Under the pieces are notes generated by a model that worked only from the letters and a program-made list of their open reading frames with translations, had not been told where the DNA came from and searched no databases. Both the position numbers and the translations under genes were made by a program. A stretch of DNA of 64,000 nt, taken from NCBI RefSeq assembly GCF_000801105.2, contig NC_079516.1:26325043-26389042 (forward strand), written 5' to 3'. Within the stretch, counting starts at the first letter, position 1. Each line of letters opens with the position of its first letter. This document shows positions 38,280-50,606 of the stretch, in pieces. Origin of the DNA: Raphanus sativus (taxonomy: Eukaryota; Streptophyta; Magnoliopsida; Brassicales; Brassicaceae).

Positions 38280-38575
38280 TTGTACATGCTAGCCACTTAC
38301 ACTAACCTTATTGGATCTTTAATCTCTACGAAAGAGTAGTTTACTCCGTGTGATCGGACATCCTTAGGTAGGCTATCCGCACGAACATTTAAAGAGCGAG
38401 AGATATACAGAAGATAAAACTTATTAAAAGATGAACGAACAACACCGGCATCATCCAGCTCAGGATCTAGCATCGGCCATGATTTCTCTGATTTATTGAT
38501 ATGCACTAGCTGTTGGCAGCCTGACTCAAATATCGCTTTTTGAATCCCTTGGTTGTGCCTCTTTCATTGCCCAGC
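38280..38575 (-). pseudogene. LINE RNase H-like (RVT_3) fragment
   Basis: On the minus strand 38297-38506 encodes FNKFYLLYISRSLNVRADSL and VRSHGVNYSFVEIKDP, the terminal RNase H-like part of a plant LINE ORF2. Upstream codons (ESGCQQLVHINKSE) extend it to about 38560. Confidence 0.65.
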
Positions 38576-40354
38576 ACAAGCTTTCCGTCTCTGTGATTGT
38601 CTTCATATTTTATTTTATTATGTTTTGGATAAAATTATATTTTATGTTAAAATTTTCAACTTGAGTCTCGTTACAATCAACTAAATTTTATAATTTGATT
38701 GTTGAGATAATTTCAAACCGGATGTATTCATCTTTATTTTGATAATGTATATGTTGATTTGTTTTTATATCATTTACTTTCATTTGTACTCTTATATCTT
38801 CTCATTTTTATTGCGTTTTTTCATCTGAGTATTTCAAAGATATACATTTTATTTGTATATCAGTAGTAAATTTATACTTATTTTCAGGAATTCATGACAT
38901 AATTACATTTATTTACATACAATATCTTTAATCTCTTGTTATATCAAGACATTATATTTTACATTTATGTGCTTATGTTTAATTTATTCTTAGTTATTAT
39001 CTTGTTATAAATTGTTTCTCAATTATTTTTTAAATATTATAAAAATTATGTGTTAATTTTTGTTGTGTATCTTTGATAATTTTTTAGTTTCTATAACTTT
39101 AGTTTAATGATCAAAATATGCAAACAATTATTAGATTCATTCTTTGTAAATTTTTGTTGACCTTGCTTTAATGAAATGTGAAAGAAGATTGTTAATGGAT
39201 TCTCCTAATTTATATTCTTTTGAATTTTTCTTATATATTTTTGACAATAAGTATTTTATTGTTCTATTGTGTATTTTTGGTTATATTATGTTGTTCACTA
39301 AATTGTAGATGTTGATTTTATTTTATTTTTCTCTAACATTTTTTAAGGAACTTTGTGTTTGATTATATATTATGTTTTTTTAATTGTTAGCGGTTTGCAA
39401 TTATTTAATATGAAGAACATATATATCATTTCCTCTTAAAAACTCAAACATCCATGTAAACTTGATGTCTAGAATGTTTTGGTGTAAGTGATATAATACA
39501 ATCGAATTGTAAAAAACTTCTTTACAATTCAACAATATAGCTTCTTCTTTAAAAGAAGAAGCTATATTGTCAAATCTTTTAAGTCTTTGAGAAGGTGTTG
39601 TCTTTTGTTTTAAAGTTGTATCTTCTTTGTATACTTCCGTTATCTAATTGTCATTGTAGCGTCTCTTTCGGTACTTCTTAACTTTCACAAACTCCAAGTG
39701 TCTGTGATTTTAGCTTCTAAATCACCAAAGAGGCTTTTGGAAGAATAGCTCATCTATTTCTCGGAATCATGTAAGACCCAGAACAAACTTTAACTCATGG
39801 GTTGGAACACAATGATAATGTCGGTCCAAGAATAGTTGCCACTTGTTGTTCGATCACGATAATTGGTTACACATGCCAATTGGGTGACATAATCTCTTAA
39901 CCAAGTGTTTCAGTTTGGAATGGTATGTTTAATGGGTTCACGCCATACGATTTGTCTAACGAAGTTTGTTGTTGTTCATGAGGATGAGAAGCATGGACGT
40001 TATGCCAATTGCTTTACTCTCCCAATGATCTTAAAATCTTCTGTGATGGTTAAGAATCTAAGAAAGTGGGCAGCTTTCTAGAGTGTTGGATTCTTTAAAA
40101 GTCTTTAAAAACATAAATATTCCTTTCGTTTTCCACTAATATCAAATTGTATAATATTGTTCCCTTCCAGATATTGACGTCTCTCTTGAAACATTCCAAA
40201 TCTCTTCTATCAAAAACTCAGTTTACTTGAAAATTATTCTGTTTTAAGAATGCTTAAAATTTATATAGTTTTAAAAATAATCGAACATAAAATGAGCCAT
40301 ACAACTCAAACACGTCATTGGCCGCTCTTTTGTAAGGAAAAGTGTTGATTTCAA
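38576..40354. other. AT-rich DNA; decayed gene-like sequence near 39.8-40.1 kb
   Basis: The stretch 39760-40085 is less AT-rich and has one open frame reading VVHEDEKHGRYANCFTLPMI with stops on both sides, suggesting a decayed gene or element. I cannot name it. The rest is AT-rich. Confidence 0.35.
39504..39570. repeat. Two adjacent perfect inverted repeats
   Basis: GAATTGTAAA/TTTACAATTC (39504-39530, 7-base loop) is followed at once by a 19-bp perfect palindrome with a one-base centre (39532-39550 and 39552-39570; arm ACAATATAGCTTCTTCTTT). Confidence 0.92.
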
Positions 40355-41209
40355 CATGAACTTTACCCGTCGTGTCTATTCTTTCCCGAATTTTATAACA
40401 GTGCGTATCCTATACCGAACTACATAAAAATTTAAAAATACTATATGAACTTCAAGCGTTGTGCCATTTCCTTCCCTAACGTTATAGTAATACATATTTT
40501 ATACTGAACTAAACAAAAATCCAAAAATACTACACAACTCTCATAATCGTACTTTGTATATATTGGCCGTGTTATTCAACTATTAATTTATCATACAACA
40601 TTGATATTGATAAGTTCTATAAAATTTATAATTTTAAAATACTACATAAATTTTCAAAATTGTGTTTATATATTAATTTTTAATTTTACAGAATTTATCC
40701 AAAACGTCATTTTGATAAATTAACAGATGATTAAAATATTTAACGGTCAATATATATAAACACGATTTTGAAATTTTATGTAGTATTTTAATTTTTTAAA
40801 TTTTACAGAATTTATCGAAACATCGTCGTTTGCCTATGATCTAAAGGAAAAATAACACAATATTTTACAGTATATTTCAGTTTTAGTTATACTATTAAGT
40901 AAATATTAAAATTAATAATAATTTGCTTAAATTTATAAAATAATGATTTTAAAGTTAAATTTGAAAACATAAATATATATTTATTTGATAATACTGAAAT
41001 GATAAAAATTTGATAACATTTATTTGATTAAACTAAAGCTTAAATATCAGTTGAATTTTACAAATTTATACAAAAATACCTTATTTGATCTACCAGTTAA
41101 TATATTCTTACTATTAGACACAAAGTTTCACACATCGGTAGTTGGAAGAGATCATAAATAATATATACGATAGATAAACCAATTCATTTATGATAAATTG
41201 GCAAAAATA

Positions 41210-41625
41210 CCATTTTCATAGTACCACTTTTCATGTTTACACTAACCACTTTTACCATCACTTTTAATAAGAATTTAGATTTGAAGGTTTAGGATTTAGG
41301 GTTTAGGTTTGATGTTTTAGGGTTGAGGGTATATAGTTTAGGGTTTAGAGTTGAGTATTTAGGGTTTATCGTTGATGTTTTAGGGTTTATGGTTTAGCGT
41401 ATTGAATTTAGGGTATAGTGTTTAGGGTTTAGAGTTGAGGATTTAGAGTTTAGGGTTTAGAATTGGGGGTTTAGGATTTAGAGTTTGGGGTTAGAATTTT
41501 GAAAATCATATAAAAACAAAGATATAAGGGTCGTTAACCTTTTAATAAATAAAGTATTTTTGAAATGTATCTTTAGTGGTGGTAAAGATGAATAATGGTA
41601 CATTTAAAGTGGTATTTTTGAAAAT
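41210..41625. mobile_element. Nested MITE-like element filled with telomere-like repeats
   Basis: Imperfect inverted ends of about 50 bases: CAAAAATACCATTTTCATAG at left and its diverged complement ending GGTATTTTTG (41611-41620) at right. The core (41283-41500) is composed of TTTAGGG variants. It lies in the centre of the foldback element. Confidence 0.65.
41283..41500 (+). repeat. Interstitial degenerate telomere-type repeats
   Basis: More than fifteen variants of TTTAGGGT (for example GGATTTAGGGTTTAGG) in a row with point changes. Plant telomeric repeat is TTTAGGG. This is an internal, decayed array, not a telomere. Confidence 0.85.
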
Positions 41626-42137
41626 TCTCCTTTATTTATCACCAATTGGTTTTTGTGAGAAACTCGTATAGTTTAACACTTATTTGACGATCAATATATA
41701 TTTGACGGTCAATATATATTAACGGATGACTAATATCTTTTAATTTTACAGAATTGATCTGAAATGACATAACTTTGATAAATTAACGGATAACTAATAT
41801 CTTTGACGGTCAATATGTATAAACATAATTTTAAAATTTTATGTAGTATTTGTAAATTTTAAATTTCATAATTTATCAAAAGCAACGTCGCTTGATAAAT
41901 TAATGGTTTAATAACACATTTGACAATTAATAGATATAAGTAAAATTTTGAGAATTTGTATAGTTATTTTGGATTTTTATTTAGTTCAGTATGAAATATG
42001 CACTAGTATAAATTTCGGAAATGAATGACAAAACGCTTGAAATTCATATAGTATTTTTAAAATTTTATGTAATTCGGTATGGAATACACACTACTATAAA
42101 GTCCGAGAAGAAATAACCAAGACGGATAAAGTTCATG

Positions 42138-42440
42138 TTTAGACATTTTTTCCCTCTTTTGTACCCCAAGCAACTTGTCTAAGGGGACGTGACTCATGAC
42201 ACACAATGACACAGAGGAGCTTGCCATCTTAATCTGCCAAGTTTTTGTATTAATATGATTGTGGAAAATGGAATGATTAATTATACACTATAGATTCAGA
42301 GAACTGAAAAAAGTAAAGAATACATTGCATAAGAATTAGATTAAATTTTTAAACATATTTCGTGAGGAAAGATGGAGTGAAATAAAACTGCACAGAAACC
42401 AACAATGAAAAGAAAAAGAAGAGTTAAAACATGTCAAATT
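42138..42440. other. Unassigned DNA
   Basis: No supported feature. Confidence 0.4.
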
Positions 42441-43010
42441 GTCTTTTTTTTTAACACTGATTGAATTTATTTCAAGAGAACCATATAAGGTTCACAAAAG
42501 AACTCCCATGAGGATTTAGAGGAGGAAAACTCCCAAAAAGCAACAAAAACCAAAAGGAAAAAGAAAAAACAAGAGATAAAAGGATGTCAGTAGACATCTA
42601 CAAGGAAAAACCTATGGAGGTTGGACTTCATGACCGTCTATATAGCAGCTTCCGCATCTACTCGACGTGATAGCAAACATGGTGCCCCTGAAGCTATATA
42701 AGACTGGTAGCGATGTTCTGTCGTGACACTCACCGCAATATCATGCGCAATGGTGTTCTTCCTTTGATCACAGTGATGGAAGCTCCACTCCAGTAGAGAA
42801 CACAACATATGTTTGATGTCATTTATAATGGGGATGTGCTCCATACATGTTTAGATATTTAAGAACGTGTCTCTAGCCAGAGCACAAGAGGATTCAAAGA
42901 TGATCCTCTGTTGGCGAGTGTTGATCATGTCCTTCACCGCCCACTGAAGAGCTAGAAGTCACCTTGCATTATTTGATGACGTGGAGCTCTGAGAGAAGGA
43001 ACTCATATTT
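42441..43010 (-). mobile_element. 5'-truncated LINE remnant
   Basis: A T-run at 42443-42452 marks the poly(A) end of a minus-strand insertion. On the minus strand 42638-42844 encodes WSFHHCDQRKNTIAHDIAVS, which fits the RNase H-like end of plant LINE ORF2 (R-x-x-N-x-x-AH-x-x-A). Further 5' parts are missing. Confidence 0.62.
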
Positions 43011-43459
43011 AAATATAAAGATTGTTTGTTCAAAATTGGTGGCAAAACTACATACTTTTGATTTTCGTAAATATTTAACACCGGATACACCAATGAATGT
43101 CTTATATTACGGGTTGACTACAATTTCAAAGATTGACATGTGAGTTTTTGACATGGGGGTTAAATTACAGAAAAAAATCATTTAGAAAGTTTTCTTTTTT
43201 TTGCAGAAGAACCAAAAAAATACCATGATACATGTATGATCATGTAATGAAAACTACTACAATAAATATGACACAATGTCAGTGTCATATGTTCATAGCT
43301 TTTTCGTCATGTGAATAACAAAATGATTCACCGAATAATGTTTTGTTTTTTTACAATATTTCACGATGTTAAAATAAATCATTACATAATTATGTGGATG
43401 AAAAATAGGCAGAATCATTCAACTACGAAATTTTGTAGTTATAGAATATGTTGTTGTCT

Positions 43460-43460
43460 A

Positions 43461-43494
<34 letters not shown>
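43460..43494 (+). repeat. (ATT)n microsatellite
   Basis: About eleven uninterrupted TAT/ATT triplets, ending 20 bases before the left LTR of the Gypsy-type element. Confidence 0.97.
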
Positions 43495-43515
43495 TTTGAT
43501 AAATTTCAGTATTAT

Positions 43516-44966
43516 TGATATCTTGCATATTTACATTGTTTTAGCTATTCATTTATATGTATTTTCATCATATAAAATAATATTTAGATATGTTTAGGTT
43601 GCATTTTTCATACATAAGTCTTTATTAGGTATTGGGACACTACATAGAGTTCTTGGAGACATTTGGAAGCAATGTGATCAAAAAGGAATTGAAAGATGAG
43701 CATGGATGGAGGTCTTAGAGAAATCTTCTGTTGCTAAGATTTGGTGGAGAAACTGGAAATTGAGTTAGCTTTCTAATGGAAGTGGTTTCAAGTCATTTGG
43801 AGATGTAATGGAGGAGTTATGATCAATTTACTAGAGGCATATCCATCCTGGTAGAGAACCGCAGAGTGACCTCCTGGAGCGACCCCCTAAAGTAGCTCCC
43901 AACCAAAGCGACCTACCTAAGTCGCTCGCGTTCTCATCGCCCGGAGACACAAAAATGGAGGCTGGAGCAGAGCGACCCCCCAAGGTCGCTCCCAACCCCA
44001 GAGCGACTTCCTGGAGTGACCCTCTGAGGTCGCTCCGCGTTATCTGCTGCACGATTTTATATTTTTTCAAGGACCTTTTTGCAATTTGTTATGCACGTTT
44101 TTAGACTTCTAAACCTAAGTTTAAGTACTTTGTAAGCCTATGGAGGCAGATCTATCTTTTTTCATTGGAAGAACATAAAACTCTCAAGAAAAGTTCATCT
44201 CTTTTAGATTTTGATTTGTTATGTTCTTGTATTTCTGTTGATTTCTTATCTATTTCTCTACATGATTAATCTGAAAACCACCATGGGTTTAAGAGGAATT
44301 TTGGAGATTAGTGAGTAATCACCTTTTGAATTCATGGGTTAGGAAGATTAAGAGTGATTAGGCTAGTTCTAGGATGTTTTAGTGTAGATCATTCTTGTTC
44401 CTTGCTAGTAGAGTATTCATAATGCATATTTTGAGTTAGCTACTTAAAAGTTGATCATTAGGCTTTTCCCACCCAAAAGGTGTTTGATGAAATGTATGAA
44501 ACAACTCTCCTAAGCTTTTAGTGTACTTTGCCAAAGACATTTGTTGTTAAAGATGCTAAGATAGTTATTGAACTTGTTCTTAATGATTGCTTTCATATTA
44601 TTCAACCAAAGACATTTGATGTTTGAGATGTGTTTGCAAATGAGCATTCATCTAGACATAGAGCTTGCTTAGAATTGTGTTTAGGCTTAAGGTTGATAGT
44701 TTGATTGATCATTTGCATTTCTTAGTTCGAAACTTGATCACCCAAGGTCAAATTCCCTACACCCATGAGTTCTCTTTTCCATTAGTTAAGAAAGTATCAT
44801 TCTTTTAGTGCATTCAATCATTAGTAGTAATTTAAAATCATTCAAATCTCTGGTTGCACTTAGATTAAATAGGCACTTGCATTCTCATTGCTTTAAATCC
44901 CTTAGAATTGGTTTGACAATCTTTTATACTACATCATTTGTCTTAGGAGCCTCAAAACTCCTAACA
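43516..44966 (+). repeat. Left LTR of the Gypsy-type element
   Basis: 1451 bp, starts TGATATCTTGCATATT and ends CTCCTAACA. It contains a cluster of AGCGACC/GGTCGCT motifs at 43848-44055. Confidence 0.88.
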
Positions 44967-44972
44967 TCAAAT

Positions 44973-44985
44973 TGGCGCCGTTGCC
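44973..44985 (+). other. Primer-binding site (tRNA-Asp)
   Basis: TGGCGCCGTTGCC is complementary to the 3' end of plant tRNA-Asp(GUC). It lies six bases after the LTR end. Confidence 0.85.
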
Positions 44986-45098
44986 AAATTCTGAGTAGAT
45001 TTAAACATTGAGATTTAGTAGCTTGTTTGAGACTAAGTCATTTTTATTTTCGCTGGTTACTGATTCTTTTTCTTCACCTACTTTTGATTTACAGGTGT

Positions 45099-47762
45099 AT
45101 GCGCTTGAGGAGCAAGGGTCCAACAAACCCAGTTCCAAGAGCAGAAGACATCAGAGCTTTAGAGAGAGAGTGTGCTAGAAAGAGAAGACAAGAAAAACAG
45201 CTAGCTCACACACAGGGGTTGAACATTGACATGGCTGACCCACAACCACCAGCTCGCCTTATTGGTGCTTATGACCGTCCGACCAACAACGGTCAACTGT
45301 TAGGAATCAGAGTACCAGCTGTGGCAGCAAACAACTTTGAGATCAAGTCAGGATTGCTGAACCAGATTGAGAACAACAAGTTTCATGGCCTGGCTGCAGA
45401 GAACTCATTCGACCACTTGGACAGCTTTGATAGATACTGTGGCCTATCCAAAACCAATGGTGTATTAGAGGATGCTTTCAAGCTCAAGCTTTTTCCTTTC
45501 TCTTTGGGGGACAAGGCACGTCAGTGGGAGAAGTCTCTGCTAAGCAGCTCCATCACCACTTGGGATGACTGCAAGAATGCTTTCTTAGAAAAGTTCATCT
45601 CTACTTCTAAGACAGCTGACTACAGGAATGAGATATCTGGTTTCAAACAGAAGAACTTGGAATGATTCAATGAAGCATGGGAGAGGTTCAATGGCTACCT
45701 AGCTCAGTGTCCACACCATGGTTTCAACAAGGGAATTTTGCTCAGTACATTCTATAGAGGTGCTCTCCCTGAGTACAGAGCCAGATTGGATACTGCAAGC
45801 AATGGGAACTTCTTGGACAGAACTGAGAGAGAAGCAGCGCAGCTGGTTGACAACATGGTTAAGAGTGATGCAGTCTACAGTGGAGATCATGACAGAGCCA
45901 ATAGAACAGATGACAAACAAACAAGAAGGGAGTTGAAAGCTCTACAGGATAAGATTGACATCCTCATTGCTGATAAAGCTACTCAAAAGCAGGTTCACTT
46001 TGTTGGTAACCCACAGCAAGAGACACCACCTACTGTCAATGAAGTTGAAGGTTTGGAAGGCCAAGAGGAATTGTGCTTCATTAATAGCAATGGTAGCTGG
46101 TACAAAAAGGAGCCCAACTTTCAGTACAACAACTACCAGCATAAATCCTATCTCAACAACCAACATAGTGGTTATCAGCCTAGAAACAACCAGCAAGGCA
46201 GCTATCAGTCTCAGCAAAACCCTTCAATTGGCTCCTCTGCTCCTCAAGAGAGCAACACTTATGCCTTACTGAAGCAAATATTAGAGTCTCAGACTAGAAG
46301 TGAGAAGCATGTAGGTTATGAGTTGAAGAACCTTCACTCCAAGATTGATGGGATCTACACTGATCTGAACAACAAATTCTCACACCTTGCTTCTACAGTC
46401 AAGACTTTAGAGAATCAGTTTGCTTCTATGGCTTCCACCTCCAAGCAGCCAATGGGAACTCTACCAGGGAAACCAGACCAAAATCCCACAAAGTACTGCA
46501 ATGTTACCCTCTCTACTACTTCTTCAGAGATTGAGCTGAATGAGCACAAGAAAGAGGTAGATGAGATTGAAAAATTGGTGTTTGGAACTGATATTGGACA
46601 GGTTGAGCAACAGATTGTGACAACAAGTGGGGCAAAGATTATGGAGAAAGTATACAAGCTGGTTGCAGCTAAGGTTGTGAAGAGAGATGGACACAAGGTT
46701 GAGATGGTCACGCAGGAGGACACCACTGAGGTTGAGCAGTCACCTTATGATAAACTCTCATTTCCACAGAGGGTCCTCACCAAAGCTCAGAAGAAGGTCA
46801 TCTCCAAGTTCAGGAAAGATCTTAGTGATGTTGAGGTAAAGCTTCCAGAGATCTCGGGTATGCGAGAGGCTCGTGTACAAATGATGCTCATCCAGGACAT
46901 TCTAACTCACAAAGATAAGGTAGCAGAGCTCCTGGACTTCTCTACTCTGCAACTTGACCCACAAGTCCCACCAAAGTCTCTCCCTAAACAAGAACACCAG
47001 AGGATGTTTACCTTTTCTTGCTCCCTTGGTAAGCTCACTTTTGATGATGCTCTTGTTGATTCTGGTGAAAGTGTGAATGTGATCTCTATAGAGATGGTAA
47101 AAACTCTAGGGATTGAGAGCATGAAGCCAACCAGATCTTTACTACAGTTTGGGGATTCTTCTTCTACAACCACAATTGGTCTCATCAAGGATTTTCCTAT
47201 GAAGATTGGAGCATGCACCATCCCTGTTGACCTCACTGTCCTAAAGATGGCAACTGCAAAGATGTTCCCACTCATCCTTGGCACTCCATTTCTCACAATT
47301 GTAGGAGCTTGCATAGACTTTGATAACAAGAAGGTCACACTCCTCAAAGTGAACAAAGCTGTCTCATATCCTCTCCAGTCCCTAGAGATGAAGTCTGTGT
47401 ATTGTGGAACAATCACTTGTGAAGCATCATCCATTGAGAAACCAAAGGCTGAAGTGCTGTATGTTGAGAAATAAACTCTTGCTGGAGAGTCCTCTACAGA
47501 GATGTGTGATGAGCACTTGGAAAGTGCTAAAAAGGAGGAGGTGAGTAGAGCCACAAAGGCTACTCATGTCAAGAAGAAGATGATGAAAGAACCTCACCCT
47601 CCACCTCTTGATACACTGCCACACACTCTCACTCTTCACCCAATGAAGCTTAAGGATGGAGCTATTGAGTACAAGATCAGATGTAAAGGAAAGACTACAT
47701 CATTCTCAAGTGCAAGGGCCATCATCACTCATGAGCTCCAAGATGATCCAATCAAGCTTTAA
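45099..47762 (+). pseudogene. Gypsy-type gag-protease polyprotein with in-frame stops
   Basis: From ATG 45099 (MRLRSKGPTNPVPRAEDIRA) the frame contains a retrotransposon gag domain (FSLGDKARQWEKSLLSSSIT, FLEKFISTSKTADYRNEISG), then TGA at 45663, then more gag (GFNKGILLSTFYRGALPEYR), a Gln/Asn-rich linker and an aspartic-protease-like domain with DDALVDSGESVNVIS and a downstream PLILGTPFL. TAA at 47472 ends the main part, and the same frame runs on to 47762. The two stops aside, the frame is open, so decay is light. The TGA is probably a C-to-T change in a CGA codon. Gag builds virus-like particles in the cytoplasm. The reverse transcriptase would have to come from a relative. Confidence 0.88.
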
Positions 47763-48920
47763 GAGCTCCTCTCTCAGGTCCTGACCATCACTCTTAATAG
47801 TGGGAAGGACCCCCCTTCTCCACTCTCCATTTGAGGTACCACTCCACTACCTTACCCTTGTATATACCAGTTTTTCTCTGCATTTTAGTTTTCTTTTGGG
47901 TGTCTCTCTCTCACTCATACAGAGACTGTGTGATTCAAGTGTGGGGGAGGTACCAAGTATTTGATCATGTTTGTTTTCATGATTTTGAGTCTCATGCATT
48001 GCATATTACATTCTTATTTGCATAGAAAAATCCAAAAAAAAAATTAAAAAAATTTGAAAAACACAAAAAGAATCATTTAGTTGCATCATTTGCATTTTTA
48101 GGATTGAGTCAAGAAGCATATAGGTTGCATTCATGCATTAGGGGGATTTAAACCTTGTAAAGAGTTCATGCTAAGTACTGAATTTGTTGACCTTTGTAAT
48201 CATGACAAGTAGCTTGAGCACCCTTTGGAAAGCTTGTAAACTTCGCGCCTTGAATGCTCCTCTTGAAACTCATTTGACTGTTGATACTCTCTCTTTGAAG
48301 CAAGCTCATGTTTTAATGTCTCTTGCATATGGTCCCTTGTGTACTAAGTCATGGATATACACACTTGAGTTGTCCCATCCTTTTTACCAATCTTCTTGAC
48401 AAACTCAAGTGGTACTCCACTCCCAAAACCCATACCTCCTTTTTAAACCATCATTATTTGTTGAGTGAGGCCTCTTTGGAAAGCTTTACATGTGCATAAT
48501 GTTGAGAGTATTGGGAACGACAATGCTTAGTCTCCATTCTTGCTAGATTAGTCACTCTATTGTCTAGCTATAGGAAGGAAGTGAGTGTAAATGATTAGTT
48601 TTTTTGGGATAAGTGGAGAAGTATCTAGCTCTTATTGTGAAAAGTCCTGGCCTCCAAATATAAAAAAAAAGAGAAAAAAGAGAATAAAAAGGGGGCTAGC
48701 AAAGTTGTTAGGAGCTGGGATTTGTTTAAAATTTGTGAAAACCCCTTATTGATTTCAAAAAGAAAGAGTCTGAAGTGAAAAATGTTCTTGGAATCTTTTG
48801 GTGAGATATGTGAGTTGGGTTTGACATTGAGGAATGATTAAATATCTTGTATGTTTGGGAAAGGGTAGAACAATGGAGATTGAGCATTGTATGCATGAGT
48901 TGATCCCTTTTCTAGATATA
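47763..48920 (+). other. Non-coding 3' internal region of the Gypsy-type element (part 1)
   Basis: No domain. A polypurine-like AAGTGTGGGGGAGG occurs at 47937-47950, close in sequence to the tract before the right LTR. This spare tract is reminiscent of Athila-type elements. Confidence 0.6.
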
Positions 48921-49104
48921 CAGTACAACCTCTTTAAATTAATAATTTATAAATTAATATCTCTATAAATTAATATAATTTCATAGTCCCAAATTTAGTT
49001 TTTGGTTCAATTAATATTTCGATGAACTAATAACTCTATAAATTAATAAAAAAAATATAGTTTTAGTGTAGTCCCAACATTATTAATTTATAGAGGTTTC
49101 ACTG
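48921..49104. mobile_element. Emigrant-type MITE (184 bp)
   Basis: Terminal inverted repeats CAGTACAACCTCTTTAAATT and, at the right, the complement of CAGTGAAACCTCTATAAATT. Flanked by TA on both sides (48919-48920, 49105-49106). The ends match the Arabidopsis Emigrant family. Nested in the Gypsy-type internal region. Confidence 0.88.
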
Positions 49105-49106
49105 TA

Positions 49107-49508
49107 TTATGTGTAATATCAAAGCTACTTTGTTTTGAGAGTAAACCACATTAAAAGATCATTTTGAACCTCTGATTTCACTTGCATTAAAGCTTTTGTC
49201 TTACCAAACCAAATGACTTGGACCAGTTGACCATTTGTGAGATGTCTATGGAGTTTGCTTCCTGAATGTTAGAGAGATGGTGGATTTGTGGTTTGTGGAT
49301 GCATGATTAATGAGTGTAGAGATCAAAGGAGCTGGGATAGGCCTAGAGAAGTTAGAGATGGATAAAATCTTTGCTCTTGCTATTTGGTATGATTATGCAA
49401 GGTTGTTAGGTTGAAAACTAAGAAGAGTTTCTTTTGATTATGAGTCCCCATCTTCAAACCTCTTCTCCTTGGTTCTTGAAAGTTTACTTGTGGACAAGTA
49501 AATGACTA
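49107..49508 (+). other. Non-coding 3' internal region of the Gypsy-type element (part 2)
   Basis: No domain recognised between the MITE and the polypurine tract. Confidence 0.6.
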
Positions 49509-49520
49509 GTGTGGGGGAGT
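49509..49520 (+). other. Polypurine tract of the Gypsy-type element
   Basis: AGTGTGGGGGAG-type purine run directly before the right LTR start TGATATC at 49521. Confidence 0.8.
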
Positions 49521-50467
49521 TGATATCTTGCATATTTGCATTGTTTTAGCTATTCATTTATATGCATTTTCATCATATAAAATAATATTTAGACATGTTC
49601 AGGTTGCATTTTGCATACATAAGTCTTTATTAGGTATTGGGACACCACATGGAGTTCTTGGAGACATTTGGAAGCAATGTGATCAAAAAGGGATTGAAAG
49701 ATGAGCATGGATGGAGGCCTTAGAGAAATCTTCTGTTTCTAAGATTTTGTGGAGACACTGGAAGTTGAGTTAGCTTTCTAATGGAAGTGGTTTCAAGTCA
49801 TTTGGAGATGTAATGGAGGAGTTATGATCAATTTACTAGAGGCATATCCATCCTGGTCGAGAACCGCATAGTGACTTTCTGGAGCGACCCCCTAAGGTAG
49901 CTCCCAACCAGAGCGACCAACCAGAGCGACCTACCTAAGTCGCTCGCGTTCTCATCGCCCGGAGACATAAAAATGGAGGCTGGAGCGACCTTTCAGAGCG
50001 ACCCCCCCAAGGTCGCTCCCAACCCCAGAGCGACTTCCTGGAGTGATCCTCTGAGGTCGCTCCGCGTTATCTGCTGCACGATTTTATTATTTTTCAAGGA
50101 TCTTTTTGCAATTTGTTATGCACGTTTTTAGACTTCTAAACCTAAGTTTAAGTACTTTGTAAGCTTATGGAGGCAGATCTATCTTTTTTCATTGGAAGAA
50201 CACAAAACTCTCAAGAAAAGTTCATCTCTTTTGGATTTTGATTTGTTATGTTCTTGTGTTTCTGTTGATTTCTTATATATTTTTCTACATGATTAATCTG
50301 AAATCCACCATGGGTTTAAGAGGAATCATGGAGATTAGTGAGTAATCACCTTTTGAATTCATGGGTTAGGGAGATTAAGAGTGATTAGGCAAGTTCTAGG
50401 ATATTTTAGTGTAGATCATTCTTGTTCCTTGCTAGTAGAGTATTCATAATGCATCTTTTGAGTTAAA

Positions 50468-50599
50468 TATAGAGAGAAGGCTGAATACGTTCTCATTAGG
50501 TATACGAAAGGTATTTATACAGAGTAAATACAGCTAGGGTAAATACAGATATTAAGTAATTACAAAGAGAACCTCTAAGTATTACATATTTCCTTAACA
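50468..50599 (-). repeat. Copia 3' LTR
   Basis: 132 bp; identical to 54893-55024. It is an unusually short LTR. It contains a TATA-like TGTATAAATACC in the minus orientation. Confidence 0.95.
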
Positions 50600-50606
50600 C
50601 GCCCTC

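Larger units (their letters stand above)
40355..42137. mobile_element. Foldback-type element with long inverted arms (1.78 kb)
   Basis: The left arm (from CATGAACTTTACCCGTC at 40355) is matched in reverse by the right arm ending at GACGGATAAAGTTCATG (42121-42137). The match continues inward with gaps for about 450 bases (40355 to about 40810; 41690 to 42137). Long imperfect terminal inverted repeats without a transposase suggest a non-autonomous Mutator-like or foldback element. Flanking target duplications were not established. Confidence 0.72.

Noticed and set aside
41283..41500. True telomere or chromosome fusion point
   Set aside because: The repeats are heavily diverged and sit inside inverted-end elements; a transposon origin explains them better.
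43511..43515. Target duplication of the Gypsy-type element
   Set aside because: ATTAT at the left has no exact partner after 55556, where TATAT/ATAAT-like bases are low-complexity.
45941..47640. Minus-strand frames opposite gag-protease
   Set aside because: Mirror frames of the plus-strand polyprotein without domains.
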